NCBI GenBank assembly: GCA_937897985.1
Contig: CALCBD010000062.1
Span: 1 to 64,000 of the forward strand
From: an uncultured Paludibacter sp.
Lineage (GTDB): Bacteria > Bacteroidota > Bacteroidia > Bacteroidales > Paludibacteraceae
Reading direction: 5' to 3'
DNA length: 64,000 bases
In this document: positions 1 through 8,031 of the stretch, piece by piece
How the letters are laid out: the number at the start of each line of letters is the position of its first letter
Numbering within the stretch: position 1 is the first letter of the stretch
The notes under the pieces: generated by a model
The model's database searches: none
What the model saw: the letters and a program-made list of their open reading frames with translations, nothing else
What the model was told of the DNA's origin: nothing
Position numbers and translations under genes: made by a program

Positions 1-360
1 TAGGTTACTGTTCTGATTAAACTACAAATTCCCCTGTATCAATGTGATTATATATTTAAGTTGGTTTGGTTTTTAAAATTCTTTAATTTGTCAGTATGTT
101 GATTTTCAAAATTGCAAAGGTTTTATATCTGTTGATTTTCAAAAGTTAAGGTAAAAAAAAAGGGAATTTGAAAGGTTGAACCGATAATTATCACCTTTGT
201 TAAACAGCCCGTAGGTTACTGTTCTGATTAAACTACAAATTCCCCTGTATCAATGTGATTATATATATAAGTTGGTTTGGTTTTAAAAGAATTTAGTTTT
301 TATCTGTATGTTGAATATAAAAGGTTAAAGGTTTTATCTACTGAATTTCAATGGTTAACG
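1..360. repeat. Degenerate tandem direct repeat of about 150 bp
   Basis: Bases 1-80 recur almost unchanged at 212-291 (same start TAGGTTACTG and the same GTTGGTTTGG near the end). Weaker similarity continues for about 70 bases (GTATGTTGA, then GGTTTTAT). The left copy begins at the window edge, so the array may extend further left. No reading frame is conserved between the copies. Function is unknown. Confidence 0.75.
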
Positions 361-610
361 CAATCTCCGTAACATTCTGTACAGAGTCAGTCCGGTTCGG
401 TTTGCATTTTTTAATCACATCATTGTTCTGAAAATTTTTAAATCATAATTGCTGAGCATGTAAAAAAAACTGAGTTGTATCATTTATGCAGATATAAAAA
501 TTTCAATTATTTTTCTGCCTGATAAAAAAATTTACTCTTTCGACTTAACTCCGGTTTTTACATCAGTTTTGCATCGCCATGCAAAATATTGAATCTCATC
601 GTGTTGGGTG

Positions 611-642
611 CAAAAATAAAATGCCGTTTTTCAAAATCCAAA
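611..642 (-). promoter_or_regulatory. Leftward Bacteroidota-type promoter
   Basis: On the minus strand TTTG (642-639), a 20-base spacer and TATTTTTG (618-611) match the Bacteroidota primary sigma consensus. It would transcribe toward the left edge, through the direct repeats. No gene for it lies inside the window. Confidence 0.5.
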
Positions 643-657
643 AAAAATGAAAAGTAA

Positions 658-694
658 TTTGTCCTGATTTGACAAATCAGGACAAAATTTTTTA
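658..694. terminator. Rho-independent terminator (orphan)
   Basis: A 13-bp perfect stem (TTTGTCCTGATTT / AAATCAGGACAAA, 3-base loop) is followed on the plus strand by ATTTTTTT. No plus-strand gene precedes it in the window, so it would end an unidentified transcript from the left. Confidence 0.65.
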
Positions 695-950
695 ATTCAG
701 CAGTGTTTTTAACACTCCTTTACAAATAATCATTGAAATTAATCCTCAAAAACTCACATTATCTGTCCAAAAAAAGGCGTAAGTGAATCAAAAATGAACA
801 AAAAACTGTTTCTGCGTGATTTTACGACCTCAGGACGAGATCATTTTTGTGGATTGGGAGAAGAAAAAAGGTCAGAAACGTAAAAAAATTGATGATTCAA
901 GAGGGACACTTCAACGTTTTTTCAGAATTTTCAATTTACTCAAAAATAAA

Positions 951-990
951 ACGGACTAAATTGCAGGTACAATTTAGTCCGTTCAAAGAA
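951..990 (-). terminator. Terminator of the pta-ackA operon
   Basis: A 13-bp perfect stem (ACGGACTAAATTG 951-963 with CAATTTAGTCCGT 970-982) lies just past the ackA stop codon. In the minus direction it is followed by a T-rich run (TTTTATTTTT). Confidence 0.85.
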
Positions 991-1004
991 AAAATAACAG
1001 AGTT

Positions 1005-2210
1005 TTATTTTAATTTTTTCACAATTTCGAGCGTATCCGAAGCAATCATAAACTCCTCATCGGTAGGTATAACCACTACTTTCACCGTAGAATCGGGAGT
1101 ACTCAGAACAACTTCTTTACCGCGTGAAGTTTTGTTGAGTTCGGCATCAATTCTGACGCCTGCGTATGACAAACTATCACAGACTTTCTGACGGGTTCCG
1201 GTTTGATTTTCGCCCACACCGCCTGTAAAAACCAGCACATCGCAGCCATTCAATGCAGCCATGTACGAGCCGATGTACTTTTTAATGCGATACTCATACA
1301 TATCCAATGCTAATTTCGCACGTTCATTTCCCTGAGCTACAGCATTTTCAATATCGCGCATATCCGACGAGATACCCGAAACACCCAGCACACCGCTATG
1401 TTTGTTGAACAAAGTGGAAGCCGAAGAAGAACCTATCATTTCCTTTTCCATTAAAAAAGTAACAACTCCCATATCCACATCACCCGAGCGGGTACCCATC
1501 ATCAAACCTTCAACAGGAGTAAAGCCCATCGAAGTATCCATCGATTTACCATTTTCGATGGCACATACCGAAGCTCCGTTTCCAATGTGAGCTGTAATTA
1601 CTTTAGTATTATGATAGTCGAGTCCAAGAAATTCGCAGGCCCGTTTTGACACATAACGATGACTTGTGCCGTGAAAGCCGTAACGACGCACACCGTATTT
1701 TGTATAAAGCGAGTACGGAATGCCGTACATATAAGCATAATCGGGCATAGTCTGGTGAAATGCAGTATCGAAAACTGCAACCTGAGGCACCGAAGGCATC
1801 AACTCGTTAATGGCATAAATACCGGCTAAATTGGGCGGGTTATGCAGCGGAGCAATGTCGATACATTCAACAATTTTCTGAATCACCTCGTCGGTAATCT
1901 GAACGCTCGAATTAAATTTTTCGCCACCATGAACCACTCTGTGACCCACTGCATCAATTTCGTCGAGCGATTCGATGGCTCCGTGTTTCTGGCTTGTCAA
2001 CACACCAAGAATATATTCAATGGCTAACTGATGTTCAAGAATTTCACCCTTGAGAATTACTTTCTGACCATCGCGACGAATATGTTTAAGGAAAGAACCT
2101 TTCATCCCGATTTTTTCAACACCGCCTGCACCCAGTTCTTCGTTAGACTCCATGTCTAACAGTTTATATTTTACTGATGAACTTCCACAGTTCAAAACCA
2201 ATATCTTCAT
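1005..2210 (-). CDS. ackA: Acetate kinase
   Basis: Converts acetyl phosphate and ADP to acetate and ATP in the cytoplasm, the energy-yielding last step of acetate fermentation. The 401-residue product is of normal length and collinear with the family. It starts with the phosphate-binding motif MKILVLNCGSSSVKY and carries HRVVHGG, the GFHGTSHRYV segment, AHIGNGASVCA, and VFTGGVGENQ near the C-terminus, all typical of AckA. It is the last gene of a minus-strand operon behind pta and a hydroxyacyl-CoA dehydrogenase (15-base gap) and ends at a strong terminator. Identification is secure. Confidence 0.97.
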   Translation of the reverse strand: MKILVLNCGSSSVKYKLLDMESNEELGAGGVEKIGMKGSFLKHIRRDGQKVILKGEILEHQLAIEYILGVLTSQKHGAIESLDEIDAVGHRVVHGGEKFNSSVQITDEVIQKIVECIDIAPLHNPPNLAGIYAINELMPSVPQVAVFDTAFHQTMPDYAYMYGIPYSLYTKYGVRRYGFHGTSHRYVSKRACEFLGLDYHNTKVITAHIGNGASVCAIENGKSMDTSMGFTPVEGLMMGTRSGDVDMGVVTFLMEKEMIGSSSASTLFNKHSGVLGVSGISSDMRDIENAVAQGNERAKLALDMYEYRIKKYIGSYMAALNGCDVLVFTGGVGENQTGTRQKVCDSLSYAGVRIDAELNKTSRGKEVVLSTPDSTVKVVVIPTDEEFMIASDTLEIVKKLK

Positions 2211-2225
2211 GTTTTAAGTTCCTCC

Positions 2226-3182
2226 TTATTTTATTATGTTACCAAAATCGTCGTAGGTATAAAATCCGCGTTTGGAAGTTACACCAAAATGTTTAGCGCG
2301 TGCCAGACGAAGAAGTACCGGAGACGGTTTGTACTTTAAGCTTCCGTATTCATCCCACAGGTTTTCGAGCAGACGTACAATTTTCTCAATACCCATTTGA
2401 TCGGCAGTACGAAAAACACCCTGTCGGTGTCCGAACCCAACAGTAAGAACGCGGTCAATATCCTCAACACTCGAAATACCTTCCATTAAAATACCGCACG
2501 CTTCATTGAGCTGAATAAGGAACAAACGTATGCTTACCAGCCCCGAAGATTCCATTACCGGTATATAATCGTAATTGATCAGACGGGCAAATTTACACAC
2601 CTTATCATAAGTTTCGGATGAGGTATTTAACCCCGGAACAATCTCGATAATTTGTGAATCGGGTACATTTGAAAGGAAATGCAGACCAATACAACGTTCA
2701 ACATGCTCTAACTCCGATGCTAAATCGGTCACAATCACAGTAGTAACATTCGAGGCTATGATTGCAGTTGGCGCAAGTACACGTTCAAGTTCCTTAAAAA
2801 CCTCCTTTCGTTGCGAAATACGGCGTTCACCCGTTTGATCATGATATCGAATGGCTTCGATCACAAAATCGCAACCTGCGAAATCATCATAATTGGTAGT
2901 TCCGCTGATGCGCGTAAGAATGGCTTTTTTCTCATTACCTGTCAGCCCCCAATGTGAAATTTTTTCATCTAACTTATTTTCAATTCTGCTGTACGCATTG
3001 GCAATGCCCTCTTCGCTGGGTTCCAGAAAAACCACTTCAATTCCACTCAAAGCAGCTGCCGTAGCAATAACACTTCCATCGTGTCCGCAGCCTACGACAC
3101 CGATACGTGAAAACAGGGTCCGTTTCCTGTTTCGTTTACTAAGTCCGTATCGTTCAATCGCTTCTAAAATTTCTTCTGCCAT
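2226..3182 (-). CDS. 3-hydroxyacyl-CoA dehydrogenase family protein
   Basis: An NAD-dependent 3-hydroxyacyl-CoA (3-hydroxybutyryl-CoA-like) dehydrogenase of 318 residues. The Rossmann fold begins near residue 25 with GVVGCGHDG. It has the SNVTT segment that corresponds to the family's SNTS motif, HFLSNVP with the expected catalytic His, IIEIVPG, and a C-terminal domain with GFGHRQGVFRTADQMG, equivalent to the family's GxGxPMGPFxLxD. The size fits FadB-type short dehydrogenases such as Hbd. It lies between pta and ackA with short gaps (40 and 15 bases), so it is probably co-transcribed and linked to acyl-CoA or acyl-phosphate metabolism. The family assignment is firm. The true substrate is unknown, and the altered GPF motif allows a shifted specificity. 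Confidence 0.85.
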   Translation of the reverse strand: MAEEILEAIERYGLSKRNRKRTLFSRIGVVGCGHDGSVIATAAALSGIEVVFLEPSEEGIANAYSRIENKLDEKISHWGLTGNEKKAILTRISGTTNYDDFAGCDFVIEAIRYHDQTGERRISQRKEVFKELERVLAPTAIIASNVTTVIVTDLASELEHVERCIGLHFLSNVPDSQIIEIVPGLNTSSETYDKVCKFARLINYDYIPVMESSGLVSIRLFLIQLNEACGILMEGISSVEDIDRVLTVGFGHRQGVFRTADQMGIEKIVRLLENLWDEYGSLKYKPSPVLLRLARAKHFGVTSKRGFYTYDDFGNIIK

Positions 3183-3222
3183 AATTTTTTAACACATTAT
3201 ATTAATTCAAATTTCTCTGTTT

Positions 3223-4224
3223 TCATTTTTTCATTGCCTGATTTGCGGTGATGGTAATCATTTTCACGATATCATCCACCGAACAACCGCGCGACAAGTC
3301 GTTGACCGGTGCAGCCATTCCCTGTAAAACAGGACCAACTGCCTGTGCACCCGAGAATCTTTCCACCATTTTATAGCCTATGTTACCGGCCTGTAAATCG
3401 GGGAAAACCAGCACATTGGCATGTCCGGCGATTTTGCTTCCCGGTGCCTTACTTTCGCCCACCGAAGGCACTAATGCTGCGTCGGCCTGAAGTTCACCGT
3501 CGATCAGAATTTCGGGTGCCATTTCATGAGCAATGCGTGTAGCTTCAACCACTTTGTCAACCAATTCATGTTTTGCACTGCCTTTGGTCGAAAAGCTCAA
3601 CATGGCAATCCGGGGTTCAAAACCACAAATTGCACGCGTGGTATGAGCTGTACTTACTGCAATCTGCGCCAGCTCAGCAGCAGTAGGATTGGGATTTACC
3701 GCACAATCGGCAAATACGAGCAGGCCATTTTCACCATACTGTTCGGCAGGAGTGAACATTAACAATGCACCCGAAACCACCGAAATTCCCGGCAATGTTT
3801 TCACTATCTGAAAGGCGGGACGAAGTACATTTCCCGTTGTATTTCTGGCTCCGGCCAGTTCGCCATCAGCATCACCGTTTTTTATCATCAAACAGCCAAG
3901 GTAAAGCGGATCTTTCGCCAGCTTACGGGCTTCTTCCATAGTGATACCTTTACTCTTACGAATTTCATAGAGTAAACCGGCGTAAATTTCCATTTTGTCA
4001 TTGGCCTCCGGATCAATAATCGTAGCATCAACAATATGTTCCAAACCATTTTCGGTCGCCAAATGCATGATCTCAGTCTTATTACCAAGCAGAATAAGGT
4101 GTGCTGCCTTTTCTTTTAAAATCACATTTGCAGCTTTCAGGGTGCGAATTTCAGTGCCTTCAGGTAAAACTATCCTTTGTGGATGGGCTTTGGCACGTGC
4201 CATAATTTGCTCTAATAATTTCAT
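3223..4224 (-). CDS. pta: Phosphate acetyltransferase
   Basis: Interconverts acetyl-CoA and acetyl phosphate, feeding AckA two genes downstream. The protein is the short single-domain type (333 residues) without the N-terminal regulatory domain of enteric Pta. Recognisable family segments are RIVLPEGTE near the start, GELAGARNTTGNVLRPA, the VFADCAVNPNPTAAELAQIA region, and FPDLQAGNIGYKMVERF with GPVLQGMAAPVNDLSRG near the end. An upstream in-frame ATG at 4263 exists, but family homology begins at MKLLEQIMARAK, so I chose the ATG at 4224. First gene of the operon, with a promoter at 4292-4321. Confidence 0.95.
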   Translation of the reverse strand: MKLLEQIMARAKAHPQRIVLPEGTEIRTLKAANVILKEKAAHLILLGNKTEIMHLATENGLEHIVDATIIDPEANDKMEIYAGLLYEIRKSKGITMEEARKLAKDPLYLGCLMIKNGDADGELAGARNTTGNVLRPAFQIVKTLPGISVVSGALLMFTPAEQYGENGLLVFADCAVNPNPTAAELAQIAVSTAHTTRAICGFEPRIAMLSFSTKGSAKHELVDKVVEATRIAHEMAPEILIDGELQADAALVPSVGESKAPGSKIAGHANVLVFPDLQAGNIGYKMVERFSGAQAVGPVLQGMAAPVNDLSRGCSVDDIVKMITITANQAMKK

Positions 4225-4291
4225 TTGCAAGTAAATATTGAATGTTTCGTATAGGGTAAGCAAGTTTTGAGTGTAGTATCAAAAAACGATA

Positions 4292-4321
4292 CAAAGATAG
4301 ATGAATTTTGGTAAATTGCAA
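4292..4321 (-). promoter_or_regulatory. Promoter of the pta operon
   Basis: On the minus strand TTG (4321-4319), a 19-base spacer and TATCTTTG (4299-4292) match the Bacteroidota consensus. It lies about 70 bases before the pta start. The untranslated leader contains a small inverted repeat (GTATC ... GATAC, 4276-4292). Confidence 0.75.
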
Positions 4322-4431
4322 TCTCCACATTGCAATTTATTGAAATCAGCGTTCTTTTATCAAATTTTAAAGTAATAAAATCAATTATTAAAAGCCCGCA
4401 GAGAGTCCTGACAAGCTCATTCAGGGCAAAC

Positions 4432-4464
4432 TTGTGAAAATTCAAAAAAATGTATTTATTTTTG
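4432..4464 (+). promoter_or_regulatory. Promoter of the GNAT gene
   Basis: TATTTTTG at 4457-4464 is a good -7 element, 23 bases before the ATG of the acetyltransferase gene. A TTG at 4432-4434 lies 22 bases upstream, slightly further than the consensus spacing. Confidence 0.55.
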
Positions 4465-4487
4465 TAGCATATTAAAACAACCAAAGC

Positions 4488-5015
4488 ATGAAAATCATTC
4501 AATGTACTTCAGAGTATGCCTCTCAAATCCTCGAAATTTTTAACGATGCCATTTTAAATACGACCGCATTATACGATTATCAACTATGGACAATGGAAAC
4601 GATGGAAATCTGGTTCAGGACAAAAGCTGAACACAATTTTCCGGTCATAGCAGCGGTCGACGACGAAAACCGTCTTTTAGGATTCGGAACCTACGGGGTT
4701 TTTCGCATTCGTCCGGCATACAAATACAGCATTGAGAATTCGGTGTATGTACACAGGAACCATCGCGGAAAAGGAATCGGCGAAATTCTGTTGCGTGAAA
4801 TTATTCGTCAGGCAACGGAGCAAAATTATCACACCATTATCGGAGTCATCGACGCTACGAACGAGGCAAGCATTTCACTTCACAAAAAATGCGGATTTTC
4901 AGAAACAGGTACCATCAAACAGGTAGGATACAAATTCGGAAGATGGCTGGATGCCACCTTTATGCAACTGATTTTACCCACACCCGAGAGTCCGGATGAA
5001 TTGATTCAGCACTGA
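4488..5015 (+). CDS. GNAT acetyltransferase, phosphinothricin acetyltransferase-like
   Basis: A 175-residue GCN5-related N-acetyltransferase that transfers an acetyl group from acetyl-CoA to an amine. The acetyl-CoA pyrophosphate loop RGKGIG is at residues 93-98, after the beta-4 strand SVYVHRNH. The C-terminal part (GVIDATNEASISLHKKCGF followed by GYKFGRWLD) matches the Pat/YncA branch, whose members acetylate phosphinothricin, methionine sulfoximine or related amino-acid analogues. It is monocistronic, with its own promoter, and divergent from pta. The natural substrate cannot be read from the sequence. Confidence 0.85.
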   Translation: MKIIQCTSEYASQILEIFNDAILNTTALYDYQLWTMETMEIWFRTKAEHNFPVIAAVDDENRLLGFGTYGVFRIRPAYKYSIENSVYVHRNHRGKGIGEILLREIIRQATEQNYHTIIGVIDATNEASISLHKKCGFSETGTIKQVGYKFGRWLDATFMQLILPTPESPDELIQH

Positions 5016-5099
5016 TATTTTGCTGTCCGGGAACATAAAATGATATTCCGGCAGAATAAATTCAGAAATTAACAGGTGTATTTGTCTGCCAGCATTCAG

Positions 5100-5732
5100 T
5101 TACTCATACAACCACACTTCCTTGCCGGTAAAATTATTCTGTTCAACTTCGGTTAGTATAAAATGAGCCACATTGGACCTGGAAATACCGGGACTTCCCT
5201 TCACCCTAACCGGTTCGCAACCTGACCTGTAGACTCCTGTCATGGCTTTATCAGTCAATCCTCCCGGCTGGAGTATAGTCCAGTTCAACCGGCTTTGAGC
5301 TATCGTGTTCTGATTACGGGTATGATCGGAAAGAGGAACGCGAAGCAGAAAGTGTACAATTAACAACCGGGCAACAGGCGACATCAGATTTCTACTTTCG
5401 CCTGCTCCTAAACTCGAAAGGTAAATAAAACGGTCAACACCCTGCAATTGCATTATCCCGACAATATTTTCTATTCCTTCACAAATGGTCGTAGCATGTT
5501 TGGTGAGTGAATTCCCTCCCAATACCGAAATACAGGCATCAGCACCCGAAATTGCATCTTTGAGTTTCAATTTATCATGCAGGTCTCCCTGAACAATCTT
5601 TAAATGATGGTTTTGAAAATTAAAAGCATCAGGGTTCCGAACATAAACAGTCAATTCGTGACCTGCTTCTAAAGCTTGCTTTACAAGCAATTGACCGGTG
5701 CGTCCGGTTGCTCCGAAAATAGTTAATTTCAT
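5100..5732 (-). CDS. NAD(P)-binding reductase, atypical SDR (biliverdin reductase B / YwnB-like)
   Basis: A 210-residue single-domain Rossmann protein. The nucleotide-binding motif is at the N-terminus (IFGATGRTG, residues 5-13, glycine-rich GxTGxxG type). ISVLGG and the FIYLSSLGAG segment follow, as in the NmrA/flavin reductase branch of atypical short-chain dehydrogenases. These proteins lack the classical YxxxK pair, bind NADP and act as small-molecule reductases or redox sensors. No operon partner: it converges with the GNAT gene and is followed by a long non-coding stretch. The family is clear, the substrate is not. Confidence 0.8.
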   Translation of the reverse strand: MKLTIFGATGRTGQLLVKQALEAGHELTVYVRNPDAFNFQNHHLKIVQGDLHDKLKLKDAISGADACISVLGGNSLTKHATTICEGIENIVGIMQLQGVDRFIYLSSLGAGESRNLMSPVARLLIVHFLLRVPLSDHTRNQNTIAQSRLNWTILQPGGLTDKAMTGVYRSGCEPVRVKGSPGISRSNVAHFILTEVEQNNFTGKEVWLYE

Positions 5733-6230
5733 GATGATTATTTTTGCTTACTTAATGTAACAAATTTTTGAATACAGAAGTTTAGCAAATGAAATAACAA
5801 AAATTCAACATTGTTAAATTGATGCAATCCCGGTTATAAATGACACCCTCCGATTGATGTGGAAATGCCGGATAGAGAGTTATTGGTTTGTTTGACAAAA
5901 GAATTTCAGCGTCGTTTTACACCATCATGGTTTTGGTATAAATGCCAAAAATAGTTGGTTAAAATCTTTGAAATGCTTATTATCATTGTATTATAGAAAA
6001 GTTTACTGAAACAAAGTTCATTAAACTTTTTATATAGTTTCGCAAAAAAATTGTCGTATACCATAAAAAACAACAGAACACTGATTTTCGCTGATTGGAC
6101 GGATTTTAAAACGGATTAAATCCTCAATAAACTGAAGACACTAAATACTCTCTTAAAGAAATTCTACATTATTATCTTAAGCGAATCAGGGGCTGAAATT
6201 GTTTTTGTTCCTGTTTATATGAATAAGATG

Positions 6231-6325
6231 TCAGGGCTACGCCCCTGAATTATAGTATTAAGCAGCGTAGCTGTGTCATCTTTGTAACTTGAATAAGCAG
6301 ATAAATCTGAGGGGCGTAGCCCTGA
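6231..6325. repeat. REP-like inverted repeat pair
   Basis: TCAGGGCTACGCCCCTGA (6231-6248) and TGAGGGGCGTAGCCCTGA (6308-6325) are inverted copies matching at 17 of 18 positions. Each arm contains GGGC-TAC-GCCC and can fold on its own. The pattern resembles repetitive extragenic palindromes. It sits in non-coding DNA, and no transposase gene is nearby. Confidence 0.6.
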
Positions 6326-6353
6326 GATCTTAATATAGGGAAAAAGAAATAAA

Positions 6354-6395
6354 CTGAAACGGTCACCGAAATAAAGTTATTCAACTGCAGATTCG
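6354..6395. repeat. Dispersed 42-bp repeat, copy 1
   Basis: CTGAAACGGTCACC with ATAAAGTTATTCAACT and GATTCG recurs at 51750-51791 with about 36 of 42 bases identical. Both copies are non-coding. Meaning unknown. Confidence 0.55.
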
Positions 6396-6517
6396 AAATT
6401 CTTACGTAAACCTGAAGTAGTGAACAGGTTTTCATAGCCATAAAACAAAACCTGAAATGAGTTGAATACCAACTCTTATGAGCAACGTTACCCGTTTTCC
6501 TTCAAAAGATAAAATAC

Positions 6518-6553
6518 AAAAAACCTCCCGGATTTTTATCCGGAAGGTTTTTC
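6518..6553 (-). terminator. Terminator after the first SusCD pair
   Basis: A stem formed by AAAAACCTCCCGGAT and ATCCGGAAGGTTTTT (one mismatch) around a short T-rich loop lies 22 bases beyond the susD-like stop codon. In the minus direction it ends in TTTTTTG. Confidence 0.8.
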
Positions 6554-6574
6554 ATCAGTTCACATCGGGCAAAA

Positions 6575-8011
6575 TTAATTTTTGTCCCAGAATATTTTTG
6601 TAGTAACCAAATCACCACCAATTGCCGAAGCAGCAGCAGCATAATTAGTACCGTTCAGTTTATTTTCGTTAAACGGATAAGGGAAACGAACCGGAATATC
6701 AGAATAAGTCATATCAGCCGGAGGATTTAAAACCGGATAATCAAGTCTTCTCCATTCATTCCATCCTTCTATACCTCTGTCGAACAATCCTAACCATTTC
6801 TGGGTACCGATTTTTTGTTTCCAGTTTGTCCCTGCAGTTGAATAAGCCACCGTAGGCTGTGCAAGATAAGCATCAGCATCAGCATCCGAAACACCCCAGT
6901 ATTTCATACTTTCTTTTACAGCTGTATTGTAATGACTTTCAGCTCCTGTCACAGTTCCTAAATGCCTTTCAGCAGCTTCGGCAAGTAAAAATTCCACTTC
7001 CACATAGTCAGAAATGATAACAGGATACTTAGCATTAAATAATATATCATCGCTGAAATGCGAAAATTTCTTATAACTGCCCGGAGTGGCGTAAGTCAGA
7101 CCTTTGTAAACACCGCCAATCTGTGTAAACCAGATATCGCGGCGCGGATCATTGAGGGAGTTCATTTTGTCGACCAGTGTATTCGAAGGTACATAATCCT
7201 TGCGTAAATTCAGTACATATTCCGTGTAATACGAATTGACATAAGGTGCAACACCTGTGTAGTGTAAAATTGCACTTTGATCCTGCGATTTAAAAACGCC
7301 TGAAGCTATAGCCTCGTTTACCATGGTCGAAGCTTTGGAAGCATCAACATCGGCAATTCTCAACGCTAAACGCAATTTTAATGAATTAGCAAATGCAATC
7401 CAGTTCTGAACGTCGCCTTCATATAAAATGTCGGCTGTTCCGAATGTCATGCTTCCTCCATCAGCCTCAAGATCTTTGATAGCAGTATTTAATTTGCCTA
7501 TTATATCATAATACACTGTTTTGGCATCATCATATTTCGGACGGCTGTTTTCGTCACCCAGTAATGCTTCAGTATATGGTACATTTCCAAACGCATCCAC
7601 CAGCATTTGATAAGTATAAGCTTCAAGAATTTCAATCATTGCAAGCTTATTCTTGGGTTCCTGAGGGTCTGCATAAGAAGTTTCGTTAATAATTTTTTTA
7701 GCTTCTTTTGCATTCGAGAGCACATCGCGGTAAAGAATAGCCCAATGAGTGTCAGGCAAGGTGCGGTCTGCAAAATTGTAATTACTTTCAGTTGTATAGG
7801 TTACCTCTGTCTGATATTGTACTAAAAGTCTGAATACATTTCTGTTGACATTGACACTTCCTATCTGATTGAAAAGAGCAATTTCCACATCTGTAAAAAT
7901 AGCATCCGGAGTAACCTTAGAGGCAGTTTTGGGGTCAATATTATCAGGCAGTTCGCATGAAGCCATTATCACAACGACAGCCAATAAAATACTTTTTATA
8001 ATTGTTTTCAT
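6575..8011 (-). CDS. SusD/RagB-family outer-membrane lipoprotein (SusD-like_2 type)
   Basis: Surface lipoprotein that captures ligand and forms the lid of the SusC-type transporter encoded just upstream. Of 478 residues, the first 18 form a lipoprotein signal (VVVIMAS followed by Cys19). The body carries segments typical of the SusD-like_2 group, such as LVDAFGNVPYTEAL (near residue 137), NWIAFANSLKLRLALRI, and the closing AGTNWKQKIGTQKWLGLFD with GWNEWRRLDYP. It starts 20 bases after the SusC stop, so the two are surely co-transcribed. No CAZyme or sensor gene is attached, so the ligand is open. It could be a peptide or a small oligosaccharide. Confidence 0.92.
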   Translation of the reverse strand: MKTIIKSILLAVVVIMASCELPDNIDPKTASKVTPDAIFTDVEIALFNQIGSVNVNRNVFRLLVQYQTEVTYTTESNYNFADRTLPDTHWAILYRDVLSNAKEAKKIINETSYADPQEPKNKLAMIEILEAYTYQMLVDAFGNVPYTEALLGDENSRPKYDDAKTVYYDIIGKLNTAIKDLEADGGSMTFGTADILYEGDVQNWIAFANSLKLRLALRIADVDASKASTMVNEAIASGVFKSQDQSAILHYTGVAPYVNSYYTEYVLNLRKDYVPSNTLVDKMNSLNDPRRDIWFTQIGGVYKGLTYATPGSYKKFSHFSDDILFNAKYPVIISDYVEVEFLLAEAAERHLGTVTGAESHYNTAVKESMKYWGVSDADADAYLAQPTVAYSTAGTNWKQKIGTQKWLGLFDRGIEGWNEWRRLDYPVLNPPADMTYSDIPVRFPYPFNENKLNGTNYAAAASAIGGDLVTTKIFWDKN

Positions 8012-8031
8012 ATTTACCTGAATTATAATAT

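Larger units (their letters stand above)
361..950. other. Non-coding stretch with orphan signals
   Basis: No credible gene was found in either direction. The stretch holds a leftward Bacteroidota-type promoter (611-642) and a strong hairpin (658-694). The region between the latter and the ackA terminator is AT-rich without other structure that I can see. An open frame from 847 overlaps the ackA terminator and the ackA gene and is not credible. Confidence 0.6.
5733..6517. other. Long non-coding stretch with degenerate repeats
   Basis: About 790 bases without a credible gene. It holds a REP-like inverted pair (6231-6325) and a 42-bp segment (6354-6395) that recurs at 51750-51791. Nothing else recognisable was found. 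Confidence 0.6.

Noticed and set aside
847..1191. Open frame of 114 codons opposite the ackA end
   Set aside because: It overlaps ackA and its terminator on the other strand, and the translation has no family features.
4225..4263. N-terminal extension of Pta from the ATG at 4263
   Set aside because: The added residues show no Pta homology; the conserved start is MKLLEQIMARAK.
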